Shown: positions 43,022 through 53,456 of the stretch, one piece after another | Numbering within the stretch: the stretch's first letter is position 1 | Layout of the letters: every line of letters begins with the position of its first letter | Assembly (NCBI GenBank): GCA_021740625.1 | Contig: JAIOZK010000001.1 | Span: forward strand, 1-64,000 | Direction: 5' to 3' | Source: Bacteroidales bacterium | GTDB taxonomy: Bacteria; Bacteroidota; Bacteroidia; Bacteroidales; JAIOZK01 | DNA: 64,000 nucleotides | Program-made: the position numbers and the translations under genes | The notes under the pieces: generated by a model | The model's database searches: none | The model's input: the letters and a program-made list of their open reading frames with translations, nothing else | What the model was told of the DNA's origin: nothing

Positions 43022-43756
43022 TCATTGGGATTTCTCTACCTCCATTTTGATTGCATTTGGGAACAAAATATTATTCTCCAGATGGATATGCTTGTGCAGA
43101 TCATCCTCAAACTCTTCCAGTTTTTTAAAGGCAACGATGTAGGTATTGCAGGCATGAGGCGGATAATCATAATTATCACTTAATTCACGAATTTTCCGGA
43201 ATGCTTCTCCTGCGCTTTCATGTTCATGTTCCATCATGGTGATTGGATTCTGAACCGAACCAAAAGATCCACAACCACCCCCTCCGGGATATTTCTCAGG
43301 ATCCACCATGTTTTTTATGTAAGAAAAAAGAACATGTTCCTCTTTCATCATATGCTGTTCAAGCTCTCCCGCCAAACCAAGAAATAGTTCATAAATATCT
43401 TTTAGCTCGGGATTGGTGTCATAATGAACTTCTGCGATTTTCTTTGTGTATTCTTTGAGCAACGGAAGGTTTTCCGCTACATATTTATGATGCACGTTAA
43501 TGATGTATTCAATAAGCAAGTCCAGCGACATCCTATTGAAATCAACACTGCTGTCATTTATTTTGACTGCCTCTTCCAGATCATTGCTTATCTCCTGAAT
43601 ATCAACACCTGCATTTTCACACGCTTCCTTCAGGCTAATCCTTCCTCCACAACAAAAATCGATTCCGTGTTTTTTGAAAACCTCAGCAGTTTTATAATTA
43701 TCGGTTACAAACCTGCTTACTGACTCATACTTTATATTTTCTTTTGTTATATCCAT
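43022..43756 (-). CDS. ric: Iron-sulfur cluster repair di-iron protein (RIC/YtfE/ScdA)
   Basis: 244 aa. The ScdA N-terminal domain (TAEVFKKHGIDFCCGGRISLKEAC) is followed by a hemerythrin-like bundle with the His/Glu ligands (YIINVHHKYVAENLP, EQHMMKEEHVLFSYI, MMEHEHESAGEAF, HKHIHLENNILFPNA). RIC proteins repair Fe-S clusters damaged by NO or peroxide. It lies 17 nt after narK and upstream of the Rrf2 regulator. Confidence 0.93.
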   Translation of the reverse strand: MDITKENIKYESVSRFVTDNYKTAEVFKKHGIDFCCGGRISLKEACENAGVDIQEISNDLEEAVKINDSSVDFNRMSLDLLIEYIINVHHKYVAENLPLLKEYTKKIAEVHYDTNPELKDIYELFLGLAGELEQHMMKEEHVLFSYIKNMVDPEKYPGGGGCGSFGSVQNPITMMEHEHESAGEAFRKIRELSDNYDYPPHACNTYIVAFKKLEEFEDDLHKHIHLENNILFPNAIKMEVEKSQ

Positions 43757-43773
43757 GTCTCTGTTGTTTTTGA

Positions 43774-45075
43774 TTAGTAATTAATTTTTGTCTTGAATAC
43801 TTTCATTTCGTTTTTTCGCAAAATACCTGAGCATATAAGCGAGAATACTGCCAGTACTATGAATATGATAAAGCCATTGGAATATCCTTTCACACCCTGC
43901 AGATCAACAAACAATCCCATCAGGGGTGGGATCACAAAGCCACCAAAAGCTCCGAGTCCGCCGACAATACCGGCCGCCCCGCCAACCGCTTCTTTTACGT
44001 AATGGGGTACAAGTTTAAAAACACCGGCATTGTTAACTCCCATGCCAATGGCCACAAGTATTAATCCGATCAATGCAGTGATCATATCAGCGGAAAAAGT
44101 TAACATCCCTGCGCCAAGCAGCAGGATACTGATTGCAATAAAAATAGTTTTGATGCCACCTATCCTGTCTGAAAAAATCCCGCCCGGAACACGAATGACA
44201 GATGCCAATACCGAAAACAACATGGTCAAAGCTCCTGCTGTTTGCAGATCTTTTCCAAAATATTCCTGCCAGTATGTAGGGAACCAGACCGTAAGTGCCA
44301 GGAATCCTCCAAAGGTTGTAAAATAAAGCAAAACCAATGGCCATGTTTGCCATATCCGGGCCGCTTTCTTCAATCCACTCCAGGCACCGCCGGATGGAAA
44401 AATCTCCTGGCCGTTTATTTTTGCGATTTTCCGTGCTTCCTCTCCTGAAATTTCTTGTGATCTTTTTATAATCTGAAAATAAAAGGCATTGGGTGTTATG
44501 GAAACATAAAGTATAATCCCAACGATCAAAAAAAGCAACCATACCAGATAGGTGCCGGTTAGCATCAGGGTTCCGATCAGTAAGGGTATCAGCAGGGCAA
44601 ACAAACCGGGGGCAATGTTTCCGAAACCTGCATAAGCTCCCAGGGCCCAGCCCTGTTTCTTTTGCGGGAACCAGTACGACACCTGACCAATGCCTACTGA
44701 GAAAGTAGCAACACCTGAGCCAATGAACAATGCCAGGATCAGCAAAAGGGGATAATGTGCCATATTCAGGTTTTCCTGACCTGTGGTATAAAGCAACAAT
44801 GCCAGTCCGGCCATGCCAATTGCTGACAATAGCAACAAAATGGTAAAGGGCTTTTTACCACCGGTGCTATCGACCCAGGCACCAAAGGGAATCCTCAGCA
44901 ACGAGCCCGACAATTGTGCCATGGCAACCAGCAAGCCAAGTTGCAGATTACTCATTTGCATATATTGATCAAATACCTTGGCCGTTGGTCCAAATAGTGA
45001 AACGGCGGCGAAGCCGATAAAAAATCCCAGGGTAGCGCCTGTTAGTCCTTTGTTTGGTGTTCCTTTTAGTTTCAT
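43774..45075 (-). CDS. narK: Nitrate/nitrite transporter (NarK-type MFS)
   Basis: 433 aa with about 12 helices. The pattern LGFFIGFAAVSLFGPTAKVFDQ at the start, GSLLRIPFGAWVDSTGGKKPF near residue 55, and two glycine-rich nitrate-signature segments (AYAGFGNIAPGLFALLIPLL and GGAAGIVGGLGAFGGFVIPP) mark the NarK/NasA branch. It brings nitrate into the cytoplasm for NarG or expels nitrite. It is 46 nt downstream of narI. Confidence 0.9.
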   Translation of the reverse strand: MKLKGTPNKGLTGATLGFFIGFAAVSLFGPTAKVFDQYMQMSNLQLGLLVAMAQLSGSLLRIPFGAWVDSTGGKKPFTILLLLSAIGMAGLALLLYTTGQENLNMAHYPLLLILALFIGSGVATFSVGIGQVSYWFPQKKQGWALGAYAGFGNIAPGLFALLIPLLIGTLMLTGTYLVWLLFLIVGIILYVSITPNAFYFQIIKRSQEISGEEARKIAKINGQEIFPSGGAWSGLKKAARIWQTWPLVLLYFTTFGGFLALTVWFPTYWQEYFGKDLQTAGALTMLFSVLASVIRVPGGIFSDRIGGIKTIFIAISILLLGAGMLTFSADMITALIGLILVAIGMGVNNAGVFKLVPHYVKEAVGGAAGIVGGLGAFGGFVIPPLMGLFVDLQGVKGYSNGFIIFIVLAVFSLICSGILRKNEMKVFKTKINY

Positions 45076-45121
45076 AATTCAGGTACTTGATTTCATATTT
45101 TATTCAAAAAAATAATCATCT

Positions 45122-45793
45122 CTAAATACTCCTTTTATTCCAAATTACTAACTGATATCTGCGCCAGATATACGCAAGCGGCAATACCAGGAAATGCATA
45201 AACCTGGTGAACGGGATCATCCCAATCAATATGAAAGCGGAAATGATGTGAACCTTGACCATAAAGGGCATAACCGACACCGCTGCAATATCGGGATTAA
45301 ATGTAAAAATGGACCTGAGGTAAGGTGTCAACACGGATGCAAACCATGAGGACCCCCAGCGAAAGGCCAATGCGATCCAGATACCGGAAACAATTTGCAA
45401 CAGTAATATCAGGTACACAAATAAATCCATTTTATTTGTTACATACCAGAGTCTGGGAGTAGATATTCTTCTTATGATCAACATCAGTAAGCCTGATAAG
45501 GTGAGTAATGCAAAGGCAAATGCCGACAACTCCAGGATGAATAAACGAATGGGCATGCCGTTCCAGATCATCACAGCCCTTGGAAACAAAAATGCAATCA
45601 GGTGACCGAAGAATAAAAAGACAAGTCCCCAATGAAAGGGCAGGCTGCCATAAAAAAGGTTTTTCCCTTCCAGGAACTGGGAGGAAAGCGAGGAAACTTT
45701 AAACCCTTTCGACCAATAACGATAGGCCGATCCCAGTATCATAACCACCAGGACAACATAAGGCAAAACGATGAAGAGCAAGGTATTGATCAT
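45122..45793 (-). CDS. narI: Respiratory nitrate reductase gamma subunit NarI
   Basis: 223 aa with five helices. His residues in the helices (PFHWGLVFLFFGHLIAFLFP and FMVKVHIISAFILIGMIPFTRFMHFLVLP) are the diheme b ligands of NarI. It oxidises the membrane quinol and passes electrons to NarH. It starts 4 nt after narJ. Confidence 0.93.
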   Translation of the reverse strand: MINTLLFIVLPYVVLVVMILGSAYRYWSKGFKVSSLSSQFLEGKNLFYGSLPFHWGLVFLFFGHLIAFLFPRAVMIWNGMPIRLFILELSAFAFALLTLSGLLMLIIRRISTPRLWYVTNKMDLFVYLILLLQIVSGIWIALAFRWGSSWFASVLTPYLRSIFTFNPDIAAVSVMPFMVKVHIISAFILIGMIPFTRFMHFLVLPLAYIWRRYQLVIWNKRSI

Positions 45794-45797
45794 ATCA

Positions 45798-46418
45798 TTA
45801 AAGTTTTATGGATTTCTTTGATTTCTTCATTGAGCAACCGATGCAATCCAGAAAATCGGACTTAACACCGGTTTTTATTTGGTATTGCTCAAAAGGAGCT
45901 CCCTCAAAATCTTCTTCCAAAATAAACAGGAGCATTTTTAGTAAACCTTTGTAAACATTGGATTCGGAATGAAAGTTCCGGATCATCTCCCTGATCGCAG
46001 GGATCAGCAGGCTGTATGAAAACTCTCTTACAAATTCCCTCTTGCTGCTTTCGCTGATCAACATCAGGACATTGGGAAGATGATCGGGCAATTCGTTGCC
46101 CCAGCCCAGGGAGGCATTTCGGTATTCCTTTTGCAATGCAACCAGAAATTCTCCACGCATGTAATCTTCACCGAAAAGGACATATCCAATATCGAGATAG
46201 CAGAGCGCCTGTACGTCAAATGTCTTGATATAAAATTCTTTCAAGGTGTCCGTATGTTTTCCGGTTACATGATCCTTGAAGGCATCAATATAAGGTCTGA
46301 TATCCGGATAATAGATCGTGATCCCCCTGAAATGCCCCAAAGCATCCTGCAAACTGCAGGAAGGGTATTCGAAGAGTTTCGCAATGAGCTTATAATGATT
46401 GAAATTTGTCCTTTTCAT
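45798..46418 (-). CDS. narJ: Nitrate reductase assembly chaperone NarJ
   Basis: 206 aa, all helical, a member of the TorD/DmsD/NarJ chaperones: KLIAKLFEYPSCSLQDAL at the start and QALCYLDIGYVLFGEDYMRGEFL in the middle. It assists molybdenum cofactor insertion into NarG in the cytoplasm. The C-terminus has CIGCSMKK, an unusual extra CxxC. Only one base separates it from narH. Confidence 0.85.
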   Translation of the reverse strand: MKRTNFNHYKLIAKLFEYPSCSLQDALGHFRGITIYYPDIRPYIDAFKDHVTGKHTDTLKEFYIKTFDVQALCYLDIGYVLFGEDYMRGEFLVALQKEYRNASLGWGNELPDHLPNVLMLISESSKREFVREFSYSLLIPAIREMIRNFHSESNVYKGLLKMLLFILEEDFEGAPFEQYQIKTGVKSDFLDCIGCSMKKSKKSIKL

Positions 46419-46419
46419 A

Positions 46420-47910
46420 TCATAATCCTCTTTTTGGTCTTTCGGTAAATCCCAGCCCGGCTTCTCCTTTGTATTCGTGTGTATCCTCCATCATTTCAAT
46501 GGCTTCTTCGCGATGTGCCGGCGGTATCACAAATCGTTCATCATACAATGGCAGTGAAGTAAGCCTGAAAATAGCATCAGCAGTTTCCGGGCTCAGTCCG
46601 GTATCTTTCAATACTTTATTCGCCTCCTTTTTATTCATGTCACCTACTGTTTTGTTTCTACGGTGCACCCTGACAGCCATCATTTTTTTCAGCACTTTTT
46701 CGATGATCTTTGTATCTCCTGCCGAAAAAAGGGAGGCAAGGTATTCCATTGGCAATCTTGATTTCTCAATGGTAGCCCAGAGTTCATCCGAAGTGGATTC
46801 GTATACATTATTCACCATGGAAGCCATTGTTGGCAACAATGGCGGAACGTAGAACAGATTGGGCAGGGTACGGAATTCAGGATGCAAGGGCAATGCAAGC
46901 TCCCATTCTTTTGCAAACTTCCATACCGGGGATTTTTGTGCCGCTTCAATAGTAGATTCAGGAATCCCTGCTTTTTTAGCTTCTTCAATGACTTCTTCAT
47001 CAAAAGGATCGAGATAAATTTCCATCTGGGCATTCACCAGGTCTTTTTCACCGGCATTGGCAGCGGCTTCAATTTTATCGGCATCATACAACATGACACC
47101 CAGGTAACGGATCCTGCCCACACAGGAATGCATGCAAGCCGGTATCTGTCCTGTTTCCAAACGTGGATAACAAAGGATACATTTTTCCGACTTGCCGGTT
47201 TTCCAGTTATAATAACTTTTTTTATATGGACATGCCGAAACACAAAAGCGCCAGCCCCGGCATTTCTTCTGGTTGATCAGCACGATGCCGTCCTCTCCCC
47301 TTTTATACATGGCCCCGGAGGGACAAGCCGCAACACAAGAAGGATTCAGGCAATGATTGCAAATACGGGGCAGGTAGAAAAATGTCATGCGTTCCAGCAT
47401 GAACAAAGCTTCCTGTTCTTCTTTCGACACATTCTTAAAATTGACATCATTGCGTGCATAATCCGGAGAACCGGAAAAGTCATCATCCCAGTTGGGACCG
47501 GCTTTTGGGGTCATCACTTCCCCGGTGATATCGGAAACCGGCATGGCCGTTGGCTGATCATCTCCTTCAGGCGCATCGAAAAGATCCTGGTAACGATACC
47601 GCCAGGGTTCGTAATAATCATCCATGGCCGGGAGCTTTGGATTGTAAAAGATATTTCCAAGACCTTTCTTTTTGCCGGCACTCTTCAACTTCGGTTTTTT
47701 CTTTGTCTTTTCCCATCCGCCGCCATATATTTCCTGGTCTTCCCACTTCGTGGGGAAACCGGTTCCTGGCTTTGTTTCCACATTGTTCCACCACATGTAT
47801 TCTGCTCCTTTGCGGTCGGTCCAGGTATTCTTGCAGGCAATGCTGCAGGTATGGCATCCGATACATTTATCAAGATGAAAAACCATGGAGATTTGGGATC
47901 GTATATTCAT
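46420..47910 (-). CDS. narH: Respiratory nitrate reductase beta subunit NarH
   Basis: 496 aa with the full Fe-S ligand sets: CIGCHTCSIACKNTW near residue 16, CNHCLNPSCVAACP, and CRGWRFCVSACP followed by CILCYPR and CMHSCVGRIRYLG. The Trp in CRGWRFC marks the 3Fe-4S cluster, as in NarH. It carries electrons from NarI to NarG in the cytoplasm. Confidence 0.95.
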   Translation of the reverse strand: MNIRSQISMVFHLDKCIGCHTCSIACKNTWTDRKGAEYMWWNNVETKPGTGFPTKWEDQEIYGGGWEKTKKKPKLKSAGKKKGLGNIFYNPKLPAMDDYYEPWRYRYQDLFDAPEGDDQPTAMPVSDITGEVMTPKAGPNWDDDFSGSPDYARNDVNFKNVSKEEQEALFMLERMTFFYLPRICNHCLNPSCVAACPSGAMYKRGEDGIVLINQKKCRGWRFCVSACPYKKSYYNWKTGKSEKCILCYPRLETGQIPACMHSCVGRIRYLGVMLYDADKIEAAANAGEKDLVNAQMEIYLDPFDEEVIEEAKKAGIPESTIEAAQKSPVWKFAKEWELALPLHPEFRTLPNLFYVPPLLPTMASMVNNVYESTSDELWATIEKSRLPMEYLASLFSAGDTKIIEKVLKKMMAVRVHRRNKTVGDMNKKEANKVLKDTGLSPETADAIFRLTSLPLYDERFVIPPAHREEAIEMMEDTHEYKGEAGLGFTERPKRGL

Positions 47911-47921
47911 ATCGTTGTTTC

Positions 47922-50900
47922 TTAAAATTTAACTTTATCCATTTTCCTGATTACGCAATGTGTATCCCTGTTCACACCAACCGGGCCCCAGTAATTAAAA
48001 TGATAGCTGAACTGTCCGTAACCACCCATCAATAGATTGGGCTTAAAATGCAGCCTGGTAAAGCTGTTGTGCCCTCCTCCCCTTCTTTTACGAGTTTCGG
48101 ATTTGGGTGCAGCGTATGTCCTTTCGGGTGCATGATACACGATACTCACACCCTTTGGTATTCTCGCGCTCACACAGGCTCTGGTGCAATACACCCCATT
48201 GTCGTTAAAAACCTCAACCCAGTCATTGTCTTTAATACCCATTTCCGCAGCATCTTCCTCACTCAGCCAGCAGGGTTCCATGCCTCTGGAAAGTGTGAGC
48301 ATCCTCAATGTGTCACCATAAGTTGAATGGATATGCCATTTACCGTGCGGGGTCAAAACATTCAGCACCCTGGCTTTTCCTTCTGCTACAGATCTTTTTA
48401 ATTCTCCATAAACCTCTGGCGTTGGTGAAGGTTTATAGGTTGGCAAATGCTCCCCGAATTTGATATAACCTTCATGATCCAGGTAAAAATGCTGACGACC
48501 GGTAAGTGTTCTCCATGGCACCAGTCTTTCAACATTGTAGGTATAAGCAGAATACGCCCTGCCCTTATGCATCAGACCCGACCAGATGGGGGAATTATTG
48601 TACCGCCTGGGCTGTGATTGAAGGTCTTTGAAATTGACTGAATGGATATGGTTTTCATCCCCCATTTCCTGCAAACTCAGGCCGGTCTTTTTCTCGGCAT
48701 TGGCATACGCCCTCTTGCTCAGACCGGAATTTGTCAGTGAAGAGAGCTTCAGAATAGCATTGCACATTTCCTCATCCTCGTACAGGCTTGGGTATGATCT
48801 CCCTTCCAGTTGGCCAAGATGTTTTTCATCCTGCAGCATCTCTTCGTACATATCCTGGCAGTCAAATTTATTCCCGTGCGCTCCCAGACCATTTCTAACA
48901 TTCTCACCAAGGTTAATGAATTTATCATAGACCTTGGTATAGTCCCGATCTATGATCTTCATATCATGCATGGTTTTTCCGGGAACAGCTTCACACTCTC
49001 CCTTCGACCAGTCTTTGATCTCAGCCTGGCTGATTTCCCCGGCTGAGTCATGTGCAATGGGTGTATTCACCACATCCTTAAATTTGCCAGGTAAAACTTC
49101 TTTGGCCAGCTCGCTGGTCTTTTTGGCGATCTCCCTGAATATAGCCCAGTCACTCTTCGACTCCCATACCGGAGCAATCGCCTTCGATAAAGGATGTATG
49201 AATGAATGCATATCGGTTGAGTTAAGGTCATCCTTTTCATACCAGGAAGCAGCCGGCAATACAATATCGGAATACAGGGCCGAGGTATCCATGCGAAAGT
49301 TCAGATCCACAACCAGGTCCATTTTCCCCCGGGGTGCTTCATGGTGCCAGTTCACATCCTTTACCTTACCTTTGGCCGATTCTTCTGCAATGGCATTGTC
49401 GTGTGTTCCCAGGTAATGTCTTAAAAAGAATTCATGTCCTTTGGCACTCGACATGAGCGCATTCCCCCGCCAGATAAACCATATCCTGGGAAAGCTCATT
49501 TCGTCATCCGGATCTTCCACGGCATACTTCAAATCACCGGATTTAACGGATTCAATAATGTAGTCCTTTATCTCTTCTTCTGTTCTGGCACCTTTTTCCT
49601 CAGCTTCTTTTACAATCTCAAAATTGTGTTTGTTGTATTGTGGAAAGAAGGGCATCCAGCCGTTTTTCACGGATTTCACAATCAGGTCGGCAGTATGCTG
49701 TGCCGATAATTCATTATCGGGTACCGTATTGTAATCCGACTGGTTTCCGTCGTAACGCCACTGGTCGGAATGCATGTAATGCCAGATTGGTGTTTGCTGC
49801 AGACGGGCAGCTCCATGCCAGTCTTTGCCGGCCATCATCATACCCCATGAGTCCACGGGAGCCAGTTTTTCCTGCCCTACATAATGATTCATACCACCTC
49901 CCTGAACACCAACGCTGCCGGTCAGCATCAGCGCCATCGTCCCGGCCCGGTATATCAGGTTGTTATGGTACCAGTGGTTGATACCCGCCCCAATGATGAT
50001 CATGCATTTGCCTCTGGTGAGCTCGGCCGTTTTGCTCCACTCACGGGCAAATTGCTTAACGGTTTCCTTTCCGGTACCTGAATATATTTCCTGCCAGGCG
50101 GGAGTATAAGAATAATCAGGATCATCGTAACTTTCAGGGTACTCGCCTTCCAGCCCTCTGGAAACACCGTATTGTGCCATGATGAGATCATAAACGGTTG
50201 TTACTTTAATCTTACCATCTTTTGTCTTCAAATTGCGAACAGGAACCCCCCTTTTAAAAGTTTGCTTTTTCGCAAATTCAGTGAATTCAACCTGCAACAC
50301 TTCATCATGCTTATCAAGCAAGCTCAGCAGAGGATTGTATTTTTCATCGGTTTCTCCATCCCTGAATTTCATATTCCATTTTCCATCCTCCTTTCCCCAA
50401 CGATGGCCAACACTACCAGCAGGGCAGATCAATTCATTACTTTCTTCATCAAAATTCAAAAACTTCCAATCGCCATTCTCTGCATTTCCGAACTTCTTTA
50501 TCCTGTTCGCCCTGACCATCCGGCAGGGAATATATTTTCCTTTTTCTTCCTTCAGTTCTACAAGGAAAGGGCTGTCGGTATAGCGTTTGGTATAATCAAT
50601 AAAATAAGGAACTTTCTTTTCGTGATGGTACTCTTTCAGGATCACATGGCTAACGGCCATCCAGAAAGCCCCGTCCTGCCCGGCATGTATCGGTATCCAG
50701 GTGTCAGCGTATTTGGAAACCATGCTGAAGTCAGGTGAGAATACAACCGTTTTTGTACCATTATGCCTTGATTCGGAAAAGAAGTGCACATCAGGTGTAC
50801 GGGTCATGCCGAGGTTGGCCCCCATTACAGCAACGAATTTGGCGTTGTACCAGTCGGCGCTTTCGGCCACATCTGTTTGCTCGCCCCAAATCTCAGGGAA

Positions 50901-51530
50901 GGAATTGGGCAGGTCACAGTACCAATCGTAAAAACTCAGGTTCACTCCTCCCATCAATTGCAGAAAACGTGAACCGGCGGCATAACTGATCATCGACATG
51001 GCAGGAATGGGTGAAAAGCCAGTGATGCGATCAGGACCATATTTCTTGACGGTGTACATATTCGCAGCCGCAATTATTTCCAGGGCTTCATCCCAACTCA
51101 GTCTTCTGAAACCACCCTTTCCCCTGGCTTTCTGATACCGCTCTCTTTTTTCCTTGTCTTCCTGAAGACATTTCCAGGCTTCATAAGCACTGCCCTTCTC
51201 CTGTTTCAGTTTCTGATACAGATCCAGCAGGGCACCTCTTATCAATGGGTATTTAACACGAATGGGGCTGTAAAGGTACCAGGAGAATGAAATACCCCGC
51301 TGGCATCCTCTTGGTTCGTAGGGTGGCAGGGAAGATTCCAACAATGGGTAATCCAGCGCCTGGGTTTCCCAAACCACGATGCCGTCTTTCACATGAATAT
51401 TCCAACTGCATCCACCCGTACAGTTTACGCCATGTGTGCTGCGTACAACTTGATCATGATGGAAACGGTTCCTGTAAAATTCTTCCCATTGTCTGGTTTT
51501 CGGTGAAACGATGTCTTTGATCCAACTCAT
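47922..51530 (-). CDS. narG: Respiratory nitrate reductase alpha subunit NarG
   Basis: 1202 aa from the ATG at 51530; an earlier in-frame ATG would add 16 basic residues overlapping the cytochrome gene. [13 protein letters not shown] has the His and Cys ligands of the FS0 cluster. [26 protein letters not shown] carries the molybdenum Asp, and several pterin-binding segments follow. No Tat RR motif is visible at the N-terminus, so the site is probably cytoplasmic. NarG reduces nitrate to nitrite with Mo-bisMGD. Confidence 0.96.
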   Translation of the reverse strand: MSWIKDIVSPKTRQWEEFYRNRFHHDQVVRSTHGVNCTGGCSWNIHVKDGIVVWETQALDYPLLESSLPPYEPRGCQRGISFSWYLYSPIRVKYPLIRGALLDLYQKLKQEKGSAYEAWKCLQEDKEKRERYQKARGKGGFRRLSWDEALEIIAAANMYTVKKYGPDRITGFSPIPAMSMISYAAGSRFLQLMGGVNLSFYDWYCDLPNSFPEIWGEQTDVAESADWYNAKFVAVMGANLGMTRTPDVHFFSESRHNGTKTVVFSPDFSMVSKYADTWIPIHAGQDGAFWMAVSHVILKEYHHEKKVPYFIDYTKRYTDSPFLVELKEEKGKYIPCRMVRANRIKKFGNAENGDWKFLNFDEESNELICPAGSVGHRWGKEDGKWNMKFRDGETDEKYNPLLSLLDKHDEVLQVEFTEFAKKQTFKRGVPVRNLKTKDGKIKVTTVYDLIMAQYGVSRGLEGEYPESYDDPDYSYTPAWQEIYSGTGKETVKQFAREWSKTAELTRGKCMIIIGAGINHWYHNNLIYRAGTMALMLTGSVGVQGGGMNHYVGQEKLAPVDSWGMMMAGKDWHGAARLQQTPIWHYMHSDQWRYDGNQSDYNTVPDNELSAQHTADLIVKSVKNGWMPFFPQYNKHNFEIVKEAEEKGARTEEEIKDYIIESVKSGDLKYAVEDPDDEMSFPRIWFIWRGNALMSSAKGHEFFLRHYLGTHDNAIAEESAKGKVKDVNWHHEAPRGKMDLVVDLNFRMDTSALYSDIVLPAASWYEKDDLNSTDMHSFIHPLSKAIAPVWESKSDWAIFREIAKKTSELAKEVLPGKFKDVVNTPIAHDSAGEISQAEIKDWSKGECEAVPGKTMHDMKIIDRDYTKVYDKFINLGENVRNGLGAHGNKFDCQDMYEEMLQDEKHLGQLEGRSYPSLYEDEEMCNAILKLSSLTNSGLSKRAYANAEKKTGLSLQEMGDENHIHSVNFKDLQSQPRRYNNSPIWSGLMHKGRAYSAYTYNVERLVPWRTLTGRQHFYLDHEGYIKFGEHLPTYKPSPTPEVYGELKRSVAEGKARVLNVLTPHGKWHIHSTYGDTLRMLTLSRGMEPCWLSEEDAAEMGIKDNDWVEVFNDNGVYCTRACVSARIPKGVSIVYHAPERTYAAPKSETRKRRGGGHNSFTRLHFKPNLLMGGYGQFSYHFNYWGPVGVNRDTHCVIRKMDKVKF

Positions 51531-51540
51531 AATCCGGTTT

Positions 51541-52401
51541 TTAATGAATTTCAATTTGACGATTGTAAATGGCATCATTCACACTGCCTCTTTTTCTTCT
51601 TACCCATATCAGAGCGATAATGCCGATAAAAATCATCCATAAAAAGATCCCTGTGATCACAAAATATTTCGCATTATCCCTGGGAATCTGGTAAATGGCC
51701 TCTTTCGATGAATCAGCCAGAAAAGCAGTCAGGGCATTAACTTCCTTATCTGTTAACGGATGGTTTTTGTATGAGATACTCATTTCGGGGAAGGGTGGAT
51801 TGACCAGAATTGCCTGGATTCCCGGTATACCCATATTATTATAGGAATCCGTCAGATTGCGGGCCAGCGATCCTCCGGCAATAACCGCATCGTGTTTGAT
51901 GGTATGACACGAAACACAGGATGCGCCACCATTTTCAAGCTGGCGCGTACCCTTGAAAAGGGCAAGTCCTGTTTGTACATCCGCTTTTGTATAATTGAAG
52001 GTGCTTTTCTCTCCGGGCTTGTTGGTTTGACCCTTTGTTTCCATCCCAGTATCAGAGGAGCTTTGACCGGAAATGTAATCCAGTACTTTTTCAACTTCTG
52101 AATTGTCCAGGGGCTGGTCGGGCATAGGAGTTTTGTTGTATTTTTCAAAAACTTTAACAGCTTCAGGATTCCCATCCTTTATCATTGTTTCGGAGGACTG
52201 TATAAAGCTGATCAGCCAGGTCTGACCTCTTTTACCAGTTATGCCCTTGAGGTCTGGTCCGATCAAATCCCCACTGCCAATGGTGTGGCAGGCGGCACAA
52301 TACTGATTATAAAGATCTGCTCCGTTTTGAGCTTTAGCTCCTCCTGCCATGATTAGAAAGGCAGAAAAATAAATCATGAGCGCGATATTCCTTCCTTTCA
52401 T
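51541..52401 (-). CDS. Membrane-anchored diheme cytochrome c in the nar operon
   Basis: 286 aa. A signal peptide ([16 protein letters not shown]) leads into two class I cytochrome c domains: CAACHTIG near residue 35 and CVSCHTIK near 160. Methionines in [10 protein letters not shown] and PEMSISYK may be the sixth ligands. A C-terminal helix ([22 protein letters not shown]) anchors it with a basic cytoplasmic tail. It ends 10 nt before narG. Thermus nar operons also carry a diheme cytochrome c (narC), but ours may not be homologous. It probably shuttles electrons to or from the quinol/NarI level. Confidence 0.85.
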   Translation of the reverse strand: MKGRNIALMIYFSAFLIMAGGAKAQNGADLYNQYCAACHTIGSGDLIGPDLKGITGKRGQTWLISFIQSSETMIKDGNPEAVKVFEKYNKTPMPDQPLDNSEVEKVLDYISGQSSSDTGMETKGQTNKPGEKSTFNYTKADVQTGLALFKGTRQLENGGASCVSCHTIKHDAVIAGGSLARNLTDSYNNMGIPGIQAILVNPPFPEMSISYKNHPLTDKEVNALTAFLADSSKEAIYQIPRDNAKYFVITGIFLWMIFIGIIALIWVRRKRGSVNDAIYNRQIEIH

Positions 52402-52450
52402 TTTATTTCGGTATTAGTGTACTTTAATTCATATTTTATGGCAAAAAAAA

Positions 52451-52780
52451 TTATCCTTTGATCATGGTCAGTATCATTTTAAACTTTTCTACAGCACGCA
52501 GGGCATGGGGCACATTGGCCGGCATGATAATGGAATCGTTCTTTCCCAGTTCATAAGGCTTACCGTCTATAGTTATTTCCGCTTTACCATCAATCACCTG
52601 CACCAGGGCATTAAAGGGAGCGGTATGTTCGCTCAGGCCCTCATCCTTGTCGAAGGCAAATAGTGATACATTGCCTGCATCATTCTTTAACACATTTTTA
52701 CTTACAACTGAATTATCGGCATATTCGACCGATTCTTCGAATTGAAATACTTTTGATTTGTCGAATTCTTTTGATTTCAT
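52451..52780 (-). CDS. Small cupin-domain protein
   Basis: 109 aa, one cupin barrel. GLSEHTAPFNALVQVIDGKAEI is the first motif and DSIIMPANVPHAL the second, with His residues for a metal. No catalytic role is evident; such small cupins are often linked to stress or redox operons in Bacteroidetes. It lies 31 nt from the ferredoxin-like gene and 49 nt from the cytochrome gene. Confidence 0.85.
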   Translation of the reverse strand: MKSKEFDKSKVFQFEESVEYADNSVVSKNVLKNDAGNVSLFAFDKDEGLSEHTAPFNALVQVIDGKAEITIDGKPYELGKNDSIIMPANVPHALRAVEKFKMILTMIKG

Positions 52781-52811
52781 TGTTCTATTGTTCGATTTTT
52801 CGGTTGTTATA

Positions 52812-53231
52812 TCATTTGAACTTCAGTTCATACTGCCGATCTTCTTTTCCATTCAGCAAATCAGCCACATTAAAACCCAGGTCTTTCTGATTGCTTTTCA
52901 GACAGCTCACAGCCTGGTTTAAAAAGGAAAATTCACCATGATCCTGTAAATGTTTAAGATTGGCAGCAACTGTATTTCTGCCCTGCTTTACCATTTCTTT
53001 TATTACGGCCTTTTCATCATAAGATTCCGCTTCTCTCTTTTCCACTTCAATAGCTTCAATAGCATCCACAGGACATTCCCCCTGGCAAGCTCCCAGCCCA
53101 TCACACATCAGATCACTGACCAGTCGTGCTTTCCCATCAATGATCTGCAACGCACCCTCCGGGCAAGCCGGAATAAATAATCCGGAACCGTTGCACCTTT
53201 CTTCGTCTATTTTTATTATTTCCCTGATCAT
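52812..53231 (-). CDS. Ferredoxin-like protein with one degenerate 4Fe-4S site
   Basis: 139 aa. The second cluster region is intact in form (CDGLGACQGECPVDAI). In the first (CNGSGLFIPACPEGAL), relatives have CxGCGxC; here Ser and Phe replace the second and third Cys. Two single-base changes (TGC to TCC, TGT to TTT) would explain it. The C-terminal 70 residues (VIKEMVKQGRNTVAANLKHLQDHGE) are typical of this Bacteroidetes ferredoxin family. It is the first gene of the nar run, so it may feed or sense electrons in anaerobic growth. Confidence 0.8.
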   Translation of the reverse strand: MIREIIKIDEERCNGSGLFIPACPEGALQIIDGKARLVSDLMCDGLGACQGECPVDAIEAIEVEKREAESYDEKAVIKEMVKQGRNTVAANLKHLQDHGEFSFLNQAVSCLKSNQKDLGFNVADLLNGKEDRQYELKFK

Positions 53232-53263
53232 TCAATTTATATGTATTTAGGTATTTGATTACG

Positions 53264-53271
53264 CAAATATA
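53264..53271 (-). promoter_or_regulatory. Possible -7 element (TATATTTG) upstream of the nar run
   Basis: On the minus strand TATATTTG lies 32 nt before the ATG at 53231, in an AT-rich stretch. There is no TTG at the usual distance, as would suit a promoter that needs an activator under anaerobic conditions. Confidence 0.4.
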
Positions 53272-53382
53272 TATAATATATTCTGACATCACTGAATTTT
53301 TTCCATGATTTTTTCTTAATCAGATTCATTTTAAATAAGAAAATTTTAATTTTTTGTTCACGGCCTTCTTATAATCTTTTTT

Positions 53383-53390
53383 TACTTTTG
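53383..53390 (+). promoter_or_regulatory. Possible -7 element (TACTTTTG) upstream of the V-ATPase operon
   Basis: TACTTTTG fits TAnnTTTG and gives a leader of about 60 nt to the first gene. The nearest TTTG upstream is 26 nt away, longer than normal. Confidence 0.4.
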
Positions 53391-53456
53391 CCCGGTTGAA
53401 AAGTCCAGTTAGTCAAACTATTGTATACAAGCTAATTACATATATAACGATGTGTC

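Noticed and set aside
46882-47925. A 347-codon plus-strand frame opposite narH.
   Set aside because: narH on the minus strand has all Fe-S motifs; the plus frame reads as antisense of these, rich in His and Phe without order.
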